From DATJBC01 sp035515515 (GTDB taxonomy: Bacteria > Actinomycetota > Acidimicrobiia > Acidimicrobiales > UBA8190), in the NCBI GenBank assembly GCA_035515515.1, contig DATJBC010000164.1:1-18138 (forward strand): DNA of 18,138 nt, written 5' to 3'. The number at the start of each line of letters is the position of its first letter. Positions within the stretch are counted from its first letter, which is position 1. Of the stretch, positions 8,252 through 13,629 are shown piece by piece. Below the pieces are notes generated by a model, which ran no database searches, had not been told where the DNA came from, and worked only from the letters and a program-made list of their open reading frames with translations. A program made the translations under genes and the position numbers.

Positions 8252-8257
8252 AGCGTA
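8252..8257 (-). promoter_or_regulatory. Candidate -10 box of the his operon
   Basis: On the minus strand TACGCT fits the TAnnnT -10 pattern and ends 9 nt before the hisD ATG. No convincing -35 element or Shine-Dalgarno sequence is visible. This implies a start of transcription within about 3 nt of the ATG. Confidence 0.4.
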
Positions 8258-8345
8258 CTCGGGGGTCGCGCGCCTCTAGGCCCTGGTCAGAGGGCTCTCC
8301 TGCCCTCCGTCGGGGGCCGCGGGCGACGGCGGGGGCGCCATACGC

Positions 8346-8351
8346 CATCAT
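8346..8351 (+). promoter_or_regulatory. Possible -10 box, leaderless start of the 66-residue gene
   Basis: CATCAT ends exactly 6 nt before the ATG at 8358. It matches -10 positions 2 and 6 but not position 1. It is supported mainly by the same spacing at other starts in this window. Confidence 0.3.
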
Positions 8352-8357
8352 CGGGGC

Positions 8358-8558
8358 ATGCCCGCGCCCATCGCCGAGCTGTCGTCGTTGGCCAGCGCGC
8401 TCGACGAGCTCCGCCGACGGGTGTCCGCCATCGCCGACCGCGCCGTGGCCGAGGACGACGACGACACCGCCGGCGAGCTCTACGCCGTGGAGCGGTCGCT
8501 CATCGGGGCCGCCCGGCGCCTGGGGCGCATCACCTCGGGCACCGGGCGCCGGGCCTGA
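8358..8558 (+). CDS. Small conserved-looking protein, unknown function
   Basis: This is a 66-residue soluble, highly charged, mostly helical protein. It has an N-terminal amphipathic heptad-like stretch (LASALDELRRRVSAIADRA), an acidic patch (AEDDDDTAGE), a second helix (VERSLIGAARRLGRI) and a short basic tail. There is no signal peptide or membrane segment. I do not recognise a named family. Support for a real gene: strong G/C third-position bias, a CATCAT box ending 6 nt before the ATG (the spacing seen at its neighbours), divergence from hisD, and an 11-bp hairpin 32 nt after the stop. The two-helix layout would suit a small hairpin that pairs with a partner; that is only inference. Confidence 0.65.
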   Translation: MPAPIAELSSLASALDELRRRVSAIADRAVAEDDDDTAGELYAVERSLIGAARRLGRITSGTGRRA

Positions 8559-8590
8559 GGCCGCCGGCGCCCCGGCCACCCCCGGACGCG

Positions 8591-8618
8591 GCGACGGCGC
8601 CCCGGAGGGCGCCGTCGC
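8591..8618 (+). terminator. Strong hairpin, probable terminator
   Basis: GCGACGGCGCC (8591-8601) and GGCGCCGTCGC (8608-8618) form a perfect 11-bp stem with a 6-nt loop (CCGGAG). It starts 32 nt after the stop of the 66-residue gene, in the convergent gap before nth. There is no T-run, as is common for hairpin terminators in very GC-rich actinobacteria. It may work in both directions. Confidence 0.6.
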
Positions 8619-8657
8619 ATGAGCGGGCCGGACGGCGGATCCCAGCCGCGCTCGGGT

Positions 8658-8685
8658 CGGAACCAGGTGGCGGGAACCGGTTCCG
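8658..8685. repeat. Nested GGAACC / GGTTCC inverted repeats
   Basis: GGAACCGGTTCC (8673-8684) is a perfect 12-bp palindrome. A second CGGAACC (8658-8664) can pair instead with GGTTCCG (8679-8685), giving a 7-bp stem with a 14-nt loop. GGAACC thus occurs twice and its complement once within 28 bp. It lies in the 181-bp convergent gap between the small gene and nth, away from any visible start codon. Its role is unknown: a protein-binding site, a second terminator-like structure, or chance. Confidence 0.45.
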
Positions 8686-8739
8686 CTCCTCTTACAACAC
8701 CACGCCGCGTCGGGCGCTTCCATTCACGGGGGCAAAATT

Positions 8740-9411
8740 TCAGCCCAACACCGTGCGCACGGGGACGGTGGCCGAGGGGCACAGGTCGACGAGGACACAG
8801 GCCTCGCAGCGCGGCGACCGGGCCCGGCACACGCGCCGGCCGTGCAGGATGAGGCGCAGGCTGAGCGCGCCGCGTTCCTTGGGGGGGACCAGGGCGTCCA
8901 TGTCCGCCTCGACCTTGACGGGGTCGGTCTCGGTGGTGAGCCCCAGCCGGCGGGTGAGCCGGCCCACGTGGGTGTCGACGGGCAGGCCGGGGAGCCCCAT
9001 GGCCACGCTGCGCACCACGTTGGCCGTCTTGCGCCCCACGCCGGGCAGGCTGGTGAGGTCCTCCATCGACGAGGGCACCTCCCCCCCGAAGCGCTCGACC
9101 ACGCCCTGGGCCATGCCGGTGAGGCTCTTGGCCTTGGAGCGGAAGAAGCCCGTGGAGCGGATGCGCTCCTCGACGTCCTCGAGGCGCGCGGCGGCCAGGG
9201 CCTCGGGCGTGGGGTAGGCGGCGAACAGCCCGGGGGTGACCATGTTCACCCGCTCGTCGGTGCACTGGGCCGACAGGATGGTGGCCTCCAGGAGCTGGAA
9301 GGCGCCCTCGTGACGGAGCGCGCACAGCTCGGCCGCGGTGCCCGGGTACTCCGCCGCCAGCCGCCGCACCACCGCACGCGCCCGGCCGGCCAGCGTCCGG
9401 GGCCGTGCCAC
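8740..9411 (-). CDS. nth: Endonuclease III (DNA glycosylase/AP lyase)
   Basis: Endonuclease III removes oxidised pyrimidines and cleaves the abasic strand in base excision repair. The protein is 223 residues from a GTG start. The helix-hairpin-helix LPGVGRKTANVV (122-133) carries the catalytic Lys128, and VDTHV (145-149) the catalytic Asp146. The [4Fe-4S] cluster ligands Cys195, Cys202, Cys205 and Cys211 keep the canonical C-X6-C-X2-C-X5-C spacing. SAQCTD (47-52) is also conserved. The start is supported by TAGCCT ending 6 nt before the GTG, which suggests a leaderless mRNA. It is divergent from mshD. Catalytic and cluster residues are all present. Confidence 0.95.
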   Translation of the reverse strand: MARPRTLAGRARAVVRRLAAEYPGTAAELCALRHEGAFQLLEATILSAQCTDERVNMVTPGLFAAYPTPEALAAARLEDVEERIRSTGFFRSKAKSLTGMAQGVVERFGGEVPSSMEDLTSLPGVGRKTANVVRSVAMGLPGLPVDTHVGRLTRRLGLTTETDPVKVEADMDALVPPKERGALSLRLILHGRRVCRARSPRCEACVLVDLCPSATVPVRTVLG

Positions 9412-9417
9412 GGCCTC

Positions 9418-9423
9418 AGGCTA
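9418..9423 (-). promoter_or_regulatory. -10 box of nth, leaderless
   Basis: On the minus strand TAGCCT is followed by GAGGCC and then the GTG start of nth. Six nt between a TAnnnT box and the start codon place the transcript start on the codon itself. The same hexamer at the same distance serves mshD on the other strand. Confidence 0.6.
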
Positions 9424-9467
9424 GCGACGGGCGCGTCGCGGGCCACGCCGGCGGCCGAAGCGCCCGG

Positions 9468-9473
9468 TAGCCT
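9468..9473 (+). promoter_or_regulatory. -10 box of mshD, leaderless
   Basis: TAGCCT is followed by GCGCCC and then the GTG start at 9480. There is no Shine-Dalgarno sequence. With the nth box it forms a 7-bp inverted repeat (CAGGCTA 9417-9423, TAGCCTG 9468-9474). Confidence 0.6.
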
Positions 9474-9479
9474 GCGCCC

Positions 9480-10394
9480 GTGCACCCCGTCGAGGTCAAG
9501 CGCCGCATGGGCGAGGCCGACGTGGCCGAGGTGTCACGGCTGCTCCAGCAGGCGTCGAGCGCCGACGGCCACAACCCCCTCGGCGAGCACAAGTGGCTCG
9601 ACCTCGTCCACGGAGGGCGCCGTGGGTTCGCCGGCTTCGTGGCCCGCGAGGGCGAAGGCGGGCCCCTGGTGGGGTACGCGCAGCTCAGCCGGGGCCACGA
9701 GACCTGGGGTCTCGAGGTCGTGGTGCGGCCCGACCACCGCAAGCCCGACGACGAGGTGGGCGCGAGCCTCCTGGGCGCCGCGCTGCGCGAGGTCCGCCGC
9801 CAGGGCGGGGGGCACCTGCACCTGTGGGTGCCCAAGCCCACCCCCCACACCGACGAGATGGCCGCGTCGTGCGGCCTGCGGCGCGGGCGCGACCTCTACC
9901 AGATGCGCCGGGCCCTGCCCGTGGAGGGTGCCCGCGCCCCGGTGGCGGTCCGACCCTTCGAGCCGGGCGTGGACGAGCCGGCGTGGCTGGCGGTGAACAA
10001 CCGCGCCTTCGCCTCGCACCCCGAGCAGGGTGGGTGGACGCTCGACACCATCGTCGAGCGCGAGGCCGAGCCCTGGTTCGACCCCGAGGGGTTCCTCCTC
10101 CACGAGCGCGACGGGAGGCTGGCCGCGTCGTGCTGGACCAAGGTGCACCGCGACAGCGACCCGCCCCTGGGCGAGATCTACGTGATCTCGGTCGACCCCG
10201 ACTTCCAGGGCCTCGGCCTGGGGCGTGCGCTCGTCCTGGCCGGGCTCGACCACCTGTCGTCGCTGGGCGTCACCGTGGGCATGCTCTACGTCGACGCCGA
10301 CAACGCGGCTGCCGTCGGCCTGTACCGGGCGCTCGGCTTCGAGGTCGACCACACCGACCGCGCCTACACCGCCGACATCGAGCGCGCCGGCTGA
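9480..10394 (+). CDS. mshD: Mycothiol synthase MshD
   Basis: MshD acetylates Cys-GlcN-Ins with acetyl-CoA in the last step of mycothiol synthesis, the actinobacterial low-molecular-weight thiol. The protein is 304 residues with two tandem GNAT domains. The N-terminal half (about 1-150) is the degenerate one. The C-terminal half (about 155-304) carries the acetyl-CoA loop DFQGLGLGRAL (241-251). Family-specific segments are AFASHPEQGGW (176-186), EPWFDPEGFLL (197-207), and the C-terminal MLYVDADNAAAVGLY (268-282) with LGF and DRAYT. The GTG at 9480 is supported by TAGCCT 6 nt upstream; an internal ATG at codon 10 would lose part of the first strand. It converges with the VIT1-type gene, leaving 21 bp. 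Confidence 0.94.
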   Translation: MHPVEVKRRMGEADVAEVSRLLQQASSADGHNPLGEHKWLDLVHGGRRGFAGFVAREGEGGPLVGYAQLSRGHETWGLEVVVRPDHRKPDDEVGASLLGAALREVRRQGGGHLHLWVPKPTPHTDEMAASCGLRRGRDLYQMRRALPVEGARAPVAVRPFEPGVDEPAWLAVNNRAFASHPEQGGWTLDTIVEREAEPWFDPEGFLLHERDGRLAASCWTKVHRDSDPPLGEIYVISVDPDFQGLGLGRALVLAGLDHLSSLGVTVGMLYVDADNAAAVGLYRALGFEVDHTDRAYTADIERAG

Positions 10395-10415
10395 CGCGGG
10401 GCGCAGGGGCGCGGG

Positions 10416-11219
10416 TCAGCCGGGGTTGGCCACGCCGACGGCGGTGCCGACGCCGTAGGCGATGGCGGCCATGCCCGCCACCATGAGGACCTGGCGCACG
10501 GCCGTCCACCACCAACCCCGGTGGGTGAACAGGGCCACGGACGCCCCCACCGCCAGGGCGGCCACCGCGCCGATGACGACGGAGGCCACCACCGCGGCCG
10601 TGCCCCGCGTCACCAGCCACGGGATGAGCGGCAGGAGCGCGCCCAGCGCGAAGGTCCCGAACGACGACAGCGCGGCTTGCAGCGGGTTGCCGAGGGAGGC
10701 CGGGCTGATGCCGAGCTCCTCGCGGGCGTGGGTCTCGAGGGCGAGCTCCGGCGTCCGCATCATCTCGCTGGCGAGCGTGCGCGCCACCGACGGCTCCACG
10801 CCGCGGTTCTCGTAGATGCGCACGAGCTCACGGCGCTCGCCCTCGGGACGATGGCGGATCTCGTGCTGCTCGAGGGCCAGCTCCCGCTCGAGCAGCTCGC
10901 GCTGGACGCGCATCGACACCCACTCGCCACCGCCCATGGAGAAGGCCCCGGCGATCAGGCCGCCCACGCCGGCCAGCCGCACCACGCCCGGGCCGGGGTT
11001 CGCCCCGGCGAACGCCAGGATCAGGCACACGTTGGAGACGAGCCCGTCGGTGACGCCGAACACCGCGGCGCGCGCTCCCCCGCCCTGGATGCTGCGATGG
11101 TGGTGGTCCCAGGCAGGGGCCTCTCCCGGCAGGCGCCGGCCGGGGTGGTGCGCCGTCGGCCGGCGGCCCCACAGCCTCGGGGAGCCACCTCCGAGGCCGG
11201 AGTCCCGAGCCGCCTTCAC
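10416..11219 (-). CDS. CCC1/VIT1-family membrane transporter
   Basis: This is an integral membrane protein of the VIT1/CCC1 family, whose known members move Fe2+ or Mn2+ across membranes. Hydrophobic segments: AAVFGVTDGLVSNVCLILAF (typical TM1, with the FGVTDGLVSN motif), VGGLIAGAFSMGGGEWVSM (TM2), then a charged helical cytosolic stretch of about 70 residues rich in Glu/Arg. Three more helices follow near FALGALLPLIPWLV, AAVVASVVIGAVAALAVGA and VLMVAGMAAIAYGVG. Five helices with a hydrophilic domain between TM2 and TM3 is the family layout. I chose the GTG at 11217-11219 (267 residues) because TAGTGT ends 7 nt before it. The ATG at 11241-11243 would add 8 residues and place that box inside the gene. 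The metal is not predictable from sequence. Confidence 0.85.
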   Translation of the reverse strand: MKAARDSGLGGGSPRLWGRRPTAHHPGRRLPGEAPAWDHHHRSIQGGGARAAVFGVTDGLVSNVCLILAFAGANPGPGVVRLAGVGGLIAGAFSMGGGEWVSMRVQRELLERELALEQHEIRHRPEGERRELVRIYENRGVEPSVARTLASEMMRTPELALETHAREELGISPASLGNPLQAALSSFGTFALGALLPLIPWLVTRGTAAVVASVVIGAVAALAVGASVALFTHRGWWWTAVRQVLMVAGMAAIAYGVGTAVGVANPG

Positions 11220-11226
11220 GACCGAG

Positions 11227-11232
11227 ACACTA
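11227..11232 (-). promoter_or_regulatory. Candidate -10 box of the VIT1-type gene
   Basis: On the minus strand TAGTGT, then 7 nt (CTCGGTC), then GTG. The identical hexamer precedes the MaoC-like gene at 11703. If it is the promoter, the upstream ATG at 11243 is not used. Confidence 0.45.
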
Positions 11233-11269
11233 CCGAGCGGCATGCGGTCAACGGACCACCCGCACCTGC

Positions 11270-11275
11270 CAGAAT
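11270..11275 (+). promoter_or_regulatory. Possible -10 box, leaderless start at 11282
   Basis: CAGAAT ends exactly 6 nt before the ATG at 11282. Position 1 deviates from TAnnnT, and no -35 or Shine-Dalgarno element is visible. Confidence 0.35.
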
Positions 11276-11281
11276 GGCTCG

Positions 11282-11635
11282 ATGGCCGAGCCCCGACGCT
11301 GGTTCGACCCCTCCCAGCCCCAGACGCTGCAGTCGGCGGTCATGATCTGCTACGTCATCACCGCCCTGAGCCTGCTGTTCATCCTCTTCGGCTCGTTCCC
11401 CGAGCTGGCCGTGCTCGGGCTGGGCGTGGCGGGCTACGGCGTGGCCAACGAGCGGCGCTGGGGCTACTGGCTCGGGGTGGTGCTCGCCGCCCTCAACGCC
11501 TTGGTGTGGCTGGCGCTCCTCGCCGAGTCCTCGTTCCAGTTGGGGTTCCTCATCAACCTGGGCTTCATGGTGGCCCTGGCCGCCTTGTTCCTCCACCCCC
11601 AGAGCCGCGAGTACCAGCGCGTCTGGTTCAAGTGA
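11282..11635 (+). CDS. Small multi-pass membrane protein, unknown function
   Basis: This is a 117-residue protein with a short polar N-terminus (AEPRRWFDPSQPQTLQSA) and three to four hydrophobic helices: about residues 18-38 (MICYVITALSLLFILFG), 40-54, 60-84 (YWLGVVLAALNALVWLALL) and 87-104 (LGFLINLGFMVALAALFL). The tail is charged and cytosolic (HPQSREYQRVWFK). No signal peptide is needed, and there are no catalytic motifs. I cannot name a family with confidence; the WFDP...LQSAVMICY start looks like a conserved actinobacterial membrane protein. It diverges from the VIT1-type transporter. A strong hairpin sits 4 nt after its stop, so it is probably transcribed alone. Confidence 0.8.
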   Translation: MAEPRRWFDPSQPQTLQSAVMICYVITALSLLFILFGSFPELAVLGLGVAGYGVANERRWGYWLGVVLAALNALVWLALLAESSFQLGFLINLGFMVALAALFLHPQSREYQRVWFK

Positions 11636-11639
11636 CCCC

Positions 11640-11664
11640 GGGGCGGGCGCCGCCGGCCCGCCCC
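11640..11664 (+). terminator. Strong hairpin after the small membrane protein gene
   Basis: GGGGCGGGC (11640-11648) and GCCCGCCCC (11656-11664) form a perfect 9-bp G/C stem with a 7-nt loop, beginning 4 nt after the TGA. No T-run follows. It separates this gene from the MaoC-like gene, which has its own -10 box. Confidence 0.6.
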
Positions 11665-11702
11665 GCACCCGGGGCCGTGTGACGCCGGGGCCGTCGGCGT
11701 CT

Positions 11703-11708
11703 TAGTGT
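11703..11708 (+). promoter_or_regulatory. -10 box of the MaoC-like gene, leaderless
   Basis: TAGTGT, then CGGGCC, then ATG at 11715. The 6-nt spacing implies transcription starts at the ATG. No Shine-Dalgarno sequence is present. TGTGAC (11678-11683) is a weak -35 candidate with a 19-nt spacer. Confidence 0.6.
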
Positions 11709-11714
11709 CGGGCC

Positions 11715-12173
11715 ATGACGACGACGGTTTCGAGCATCGACGAGCTGCAAGCGCTGTCCGGAAAGCACCTCGGCTGGTCCGACTGGCACGTGGTCGACCA
11801 GGAACAGGTCAACCTGTTCGCGGACGCCACCGGGGACCACCAGTGGATCCACGTCGATCCCGAGCGGGCGGCCAAGGGGCCCTTCGGGCAGACCATCGCC
11901 CACGGGTACCTCACCTTGTCGATCATCCCCTCGATCCTCCACGAGGTGATCCGCGTGGAGGGCTTTCGCTTCGGCGTGAACTACGGCTGCAACAAGGTGC
12001 GCTTCCCCGCCCCCCTGCCCGTGGGGGCCAAGGCCCGGCTGGGGGCGGCTCTGGAGTCGGTGGACCGCATCGGTGACGACGGCGCCCAGGTCGTGTTGGA
12101 CATCACCGTCGAGACCGAGGGCTCCGACAAGCCCTCGTGCGTCGCCCAGGTGGTCTACCGCTACACCTGGTAG
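11715..12173 (+). CDS. MaoC-family (R)-enoyl-CoA hydratase-like protein
   Basis: This is a 152-residue single hot-dog protein of the MaoC dehydratase family, resembling mycobacterial HtdZ (Rv0130), which hydrates 2-enoyl-CoA to (R)-3-hydroxyacyl-CoA. The hydratase motif is clear: FADATGDHQWIHVDPERA (35-52) with catalytic Asp41 and His46 at the family spacing of five, followed by GPFGQTIAHGYLTLS (55-69). FGVNYGCNKVRFPAP and a closing VYRYTW complete the fold. It probably acts as a dimer in the cytosol. The precise acyl chain is unknown. It ends 4 bp from the convergent sulfotransferase gene. Confidence 0.88.
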   Translation: MTTTVSSIDELQALSGKHLGWSDWHVVDQEQVNLFADATGDHQWIHVDPERAAKGPFGQTIAHGYLTLSIIPSILHEVIRVEGFRFGVNYGCNKVRFPAPLPVGAKARLGAALESVDRIGDDGAQVVLDITVETEGSDKPSCVAQVVYRYTW

Positions 12174-12177
12174 GCCG

Positions 12178-12801
12178 TCACGCGTCGTCCAGGCCGAGCT
12201 CGGCGCGCGCCTGGGCGGTCGTGTTGACGTGGGGGAAGGGGCGCTCGGGCACCTCGCGGCCCAGCGCCGCGCAGATGGGCCCCCAGCCGTCCTCGGGGCC
12301 CCACTCCACCAGGCGATCGGGGGGCGCCGTCGCCCGCACGTGGTCGTTGTAGGCGAGGTAGGCCGCCTTGGCGGCCCCCTCCTCGCGCCACCGCGGCGTG
12401 AAGCGCGTCATCATCCCCACCCCCATGCGCGTCCAGCCGTCGGCGGGCGCGTCGGGCGCGAAGTACGTCTCGAGGGCGATGAAGATCGTGCTCGACACGC
12501 TCTTCCACCAGGCGTCGGGGTCGCGCAGCGACAGCACGATGGGCGCCTGGGGGAAGGCCTCGCTCATCTCCTTCCAGAACGGGGCGGCGGGCCAGTCCAC
12601 GGTGGCCGCGTAGCCCTCGAAGAACGCCCCCCAGTCGGGGAGGCGGCCTTCGTAGGCGTCTCCCCACACGTCGGGGTCGGCGGGCCGCTCCCGCACCTCG
12701 AGCATGTGGTAGCAGCGCCCCCCGAGCAGGTCCTCGAGCGCCAACTTCAACGACGTGGTGCCGGTGCGCCCCAGGCCGGCCCCGATGATCTGCAGACCCA
12801 C
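12178..12801 (-). CDS. Sulfotransferase-family protein
   Basis: This is a 207-residue protein with the PAPS-binding features of P-loop-like sulfotransferases. The N-terminal 5'-phosphosulfate loop is GAGLGRTGTTSLKLALE (7-23). The 3'-phosphate motif is VLSLRDPDAWWKSV (89-102), with Arg93 and Ser101 in the usual places. It most resembles the short bacterial and eukaryotic family often named Sulfotransfer_4; the acceptor is unknown. The start is a GTG (12799-12801), supported by AGGGGG on the minus strand 9 nt upstream. A TAGCCT box 38 nt upstream suggests a leader of about 31 nt, so unlike its neighbours this gene is not leaderless. Confidence 0.85.
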   Translation of the reverse strand: MGLQIIGAGLGRTGTTSLKLALEDLLGGRCYHMLEVRERPADPDVWGDAYEGRLPDWGAFFEGYAATVDWPAAPFWKEMSEAFPQAPIVLSLRDPDAWWKSVSSTIFIALETYFAPDAPADGWTRMGVGMMTRFTPRWREEGAAKAAYLAYNDHVRATAPPDRLVEWGPEDGWGPICAALGREVPERPFPHVNTTAQARAELGLDDA

Positions 12802-12839
12802 GTGTCGGTTCCCCCTGTCGTGCCGGGCGTGACGCGCGC

Positions 12840-12845
12840 AGGCTA
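12840..12845 (-). promoter_or_regulatory. Candidate -10 box of the sulfotransferase gene
   Basis: On the minus strand TAGCCT, the hexamer also used at nth and mshD, lies 38 nt before the GTG start. The resulting leader of about 31 nt contains the AGGGGG ribosome-binding element. Confidence 0.4.
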
Positions 12846-12876
12846 CGGCACGCGGGTGCTCGGCGCGCCGGCGGGG

Positions 12877-13536
12877 CTACGAGCCGCCCGCGGGCGGGAA
12901 CGCCGCCGGCAGCAGCCGCATGAGGCGCGGGAGCTGCGAGCTGAAGCGGCCTTCTCCCCAGGGCCGGTCGGGCTCGTTGGCGATGGCCTGGCTGAGCACC
13001 CCGGCGATCAGGATCGACACGAGATAGACGGCGTCCTCGGCGCGGGCGCCGGGGCCGAGCTGTCCGGCCTCGGCGGCGTCCGCCAGCGCCTCTCGCTGCA
13101 GGGCCACCATCTCCTCGGCGACGGCGAAGGCCTCGGGGGAGGGCTCGAAGCTCGGCACGGGCCGCATGAAGAGCAGCTCGGCGAGCGCCCGGTTGCCCAG
13201 CGCCCAGCGCCCGCTGGCCTCGAGGCCGCACGTCAGGGCGGGGAGGCCGGGCTCGGCACCGGCCATGGCGTCTCGCAGCACCGCCAGGTGCGCCCGCGAC
13301 CCGCGCAGGAACAGCGCGTCGTAGACGGCGTGGAGCGACGGGAAGTACTTGTACAGGGACGGAGGGCGCACGCCGAGGCGGCGGGCCACCTCGGCGAGGC
13401 TCAGGCCGTTGACGCCCTCGGCGGTCATCACGTCGGTGGCGATGTCGAGGATCTCCTCGATGGTCTCCTGGCGCCGGCGGGCCCGGCGGTCCGGGGCCCG
13501 GGCCAGGGTCGTCACGGCGGGGGTGTCGGCTTCCAT
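12877..13536 (-). CDS. TetR-family transcriptional regulator
   Basis: This is a 219-residue TetR-type repressor. The DNA-binding domain covers about residues 20-68: IEEILDIATDVMTAEG (helix 1), LSLAEVARRLGV (helix 2) and PPSLYKYFPSLHAVYDAL (recognition helix and helix 4). The C-terminal ligand-binding domain is helical and of unassigned specificity, with a motif-like LGNRALAELLF at 94-104. The ATG at 13534-13536 is preceded by TACGAT exactly 6 nt upstream with a TGT extended -10, so its mRNA is probably leaderless. It is divergent from the SRPBCC/MBL pair. The palindromes in the shared gap make it the likely regulator of that operon and of itself. The ligand is unknown. Confidence 0.92.
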   Translation of the reverse strand: MEADTPAVTTLARAPDRRARRRQETIEEILDIATDVMTAEGVNGLSLAEVARRLGVRPPSLYKYFPSLHAVYDALFLRGSRAHLAVLRDAMAGAEPGLPALTCGLEASGRWALGNRALAELLFMRPVPSFEPSPEAFAVAEEMVALQREALADAAEAGQLGPGARAEDAVYLVSILIAGVLSQAIANEPDRPWGEGRFSSQLPRLMRLLPAAFPPAGGS

Positions 13537-13542
13537 GCCGTG

Positions 13543-13548
13543 ATCGTA
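13543..13548 (-). promoter_or_regulatory. -10 box of the tetR-type gene, leaderless
   Basis: On the minus strand TGT-TACGAT-CACGGC-ATG. This is an extended -10 with the 6-nt leaderless spacing. The matching -35 position (about 13566-13571) overlaps the -35 of the opposite promoter. Confidence 0.55.
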
Positions 13549-13561
13549 ACACAATCTGCTC

Positions 13562-13590
13562 TTGACAGGATGAGCTACGCCTATTAGCTT
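13562..13590 (+). promoter_or_regulatory. Consensus-like sigma-70-type promoter of the SRPBCC/MBL operon
   Basis: TTGACA (13562-13567), a 17-nt spacer, then TAGCTT (13585-13590). This is a perfect -35 with a good -10 at the ideal distance, the strongest promoter in the window. Predicted transcription start is near 13597, leaving about 33 nt of leader. Confidence 0.7.
13573..13589. promoter_or_regulatory. Candidate TetR operator overlapping the -10 box
   Basis: AGCTA (13573-13577) and TAGCT (13585-13589) form a perfect 17-bp palindrome with a 7-bp centre. It covers the promoter spacer and the -10 of the SRPBCC/MBL operon. Size and position fit a repressor dimer blocking RNA polymerase. Confidence 0.45.
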
Positions 13591-13613
13591 TCGCTTCGGC
13601 AGGCGGGAAGCGA
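13591..13613. promoter_or_regulatory. Second palindrome at the transcription start
   Basis: TCGCTTC (13591-13597) and GAAGCGA (13607-13613) form a perfect 7-bp inverted repeat with 9 bp between. It spans the predicted transcription start. It could be a second operator half-site pair or a hairpin at the 5' end of the mRNA. Confidence 0.4.
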
Positions 13614-13629
13614 CGCGGGGAGGAGCGAC

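Noticed and set aside
8658..8700. A tRNA or tRNA fragment suggested by GGTTCC near the gap between the small gene and nth.
   Set aside because: No acceptor, D or anticodon arm can be built around it.
5859..8723. A very long minus-strand open frame running through hisC, hisD and beyond.
   Set aside because: Only its last 365 codons (hisC) show protein homology. The rest is out of frame with hisD and is Arg/Gly/Pro/Ala-rich, as GC bias produces.
8740..8762. Palindrome CCGTGCGCACGG (8751-8762) and the AATTTT run after nth as an intrinsic terminator.
   Set aside because: As a hairpin it has only a 4-bp stem with a 4-nt loop inside the coding end, and the T-run is over 10 nt away and short.
6926..9217. 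A 763-codon plus-strand open frame antisense to hisD and nth.
   Set aside because: Composition is Gly/Arg/His-rich with no motif, and the opposite strand carries complete hisD and nth with catalytic residues.
12073..13587. A 504-codon plus-strand open frame across the sulfotransferase and TetR genes.
   Set aside because: No domain is recognisable. The minus-strand genes have clear motifs and start signals.
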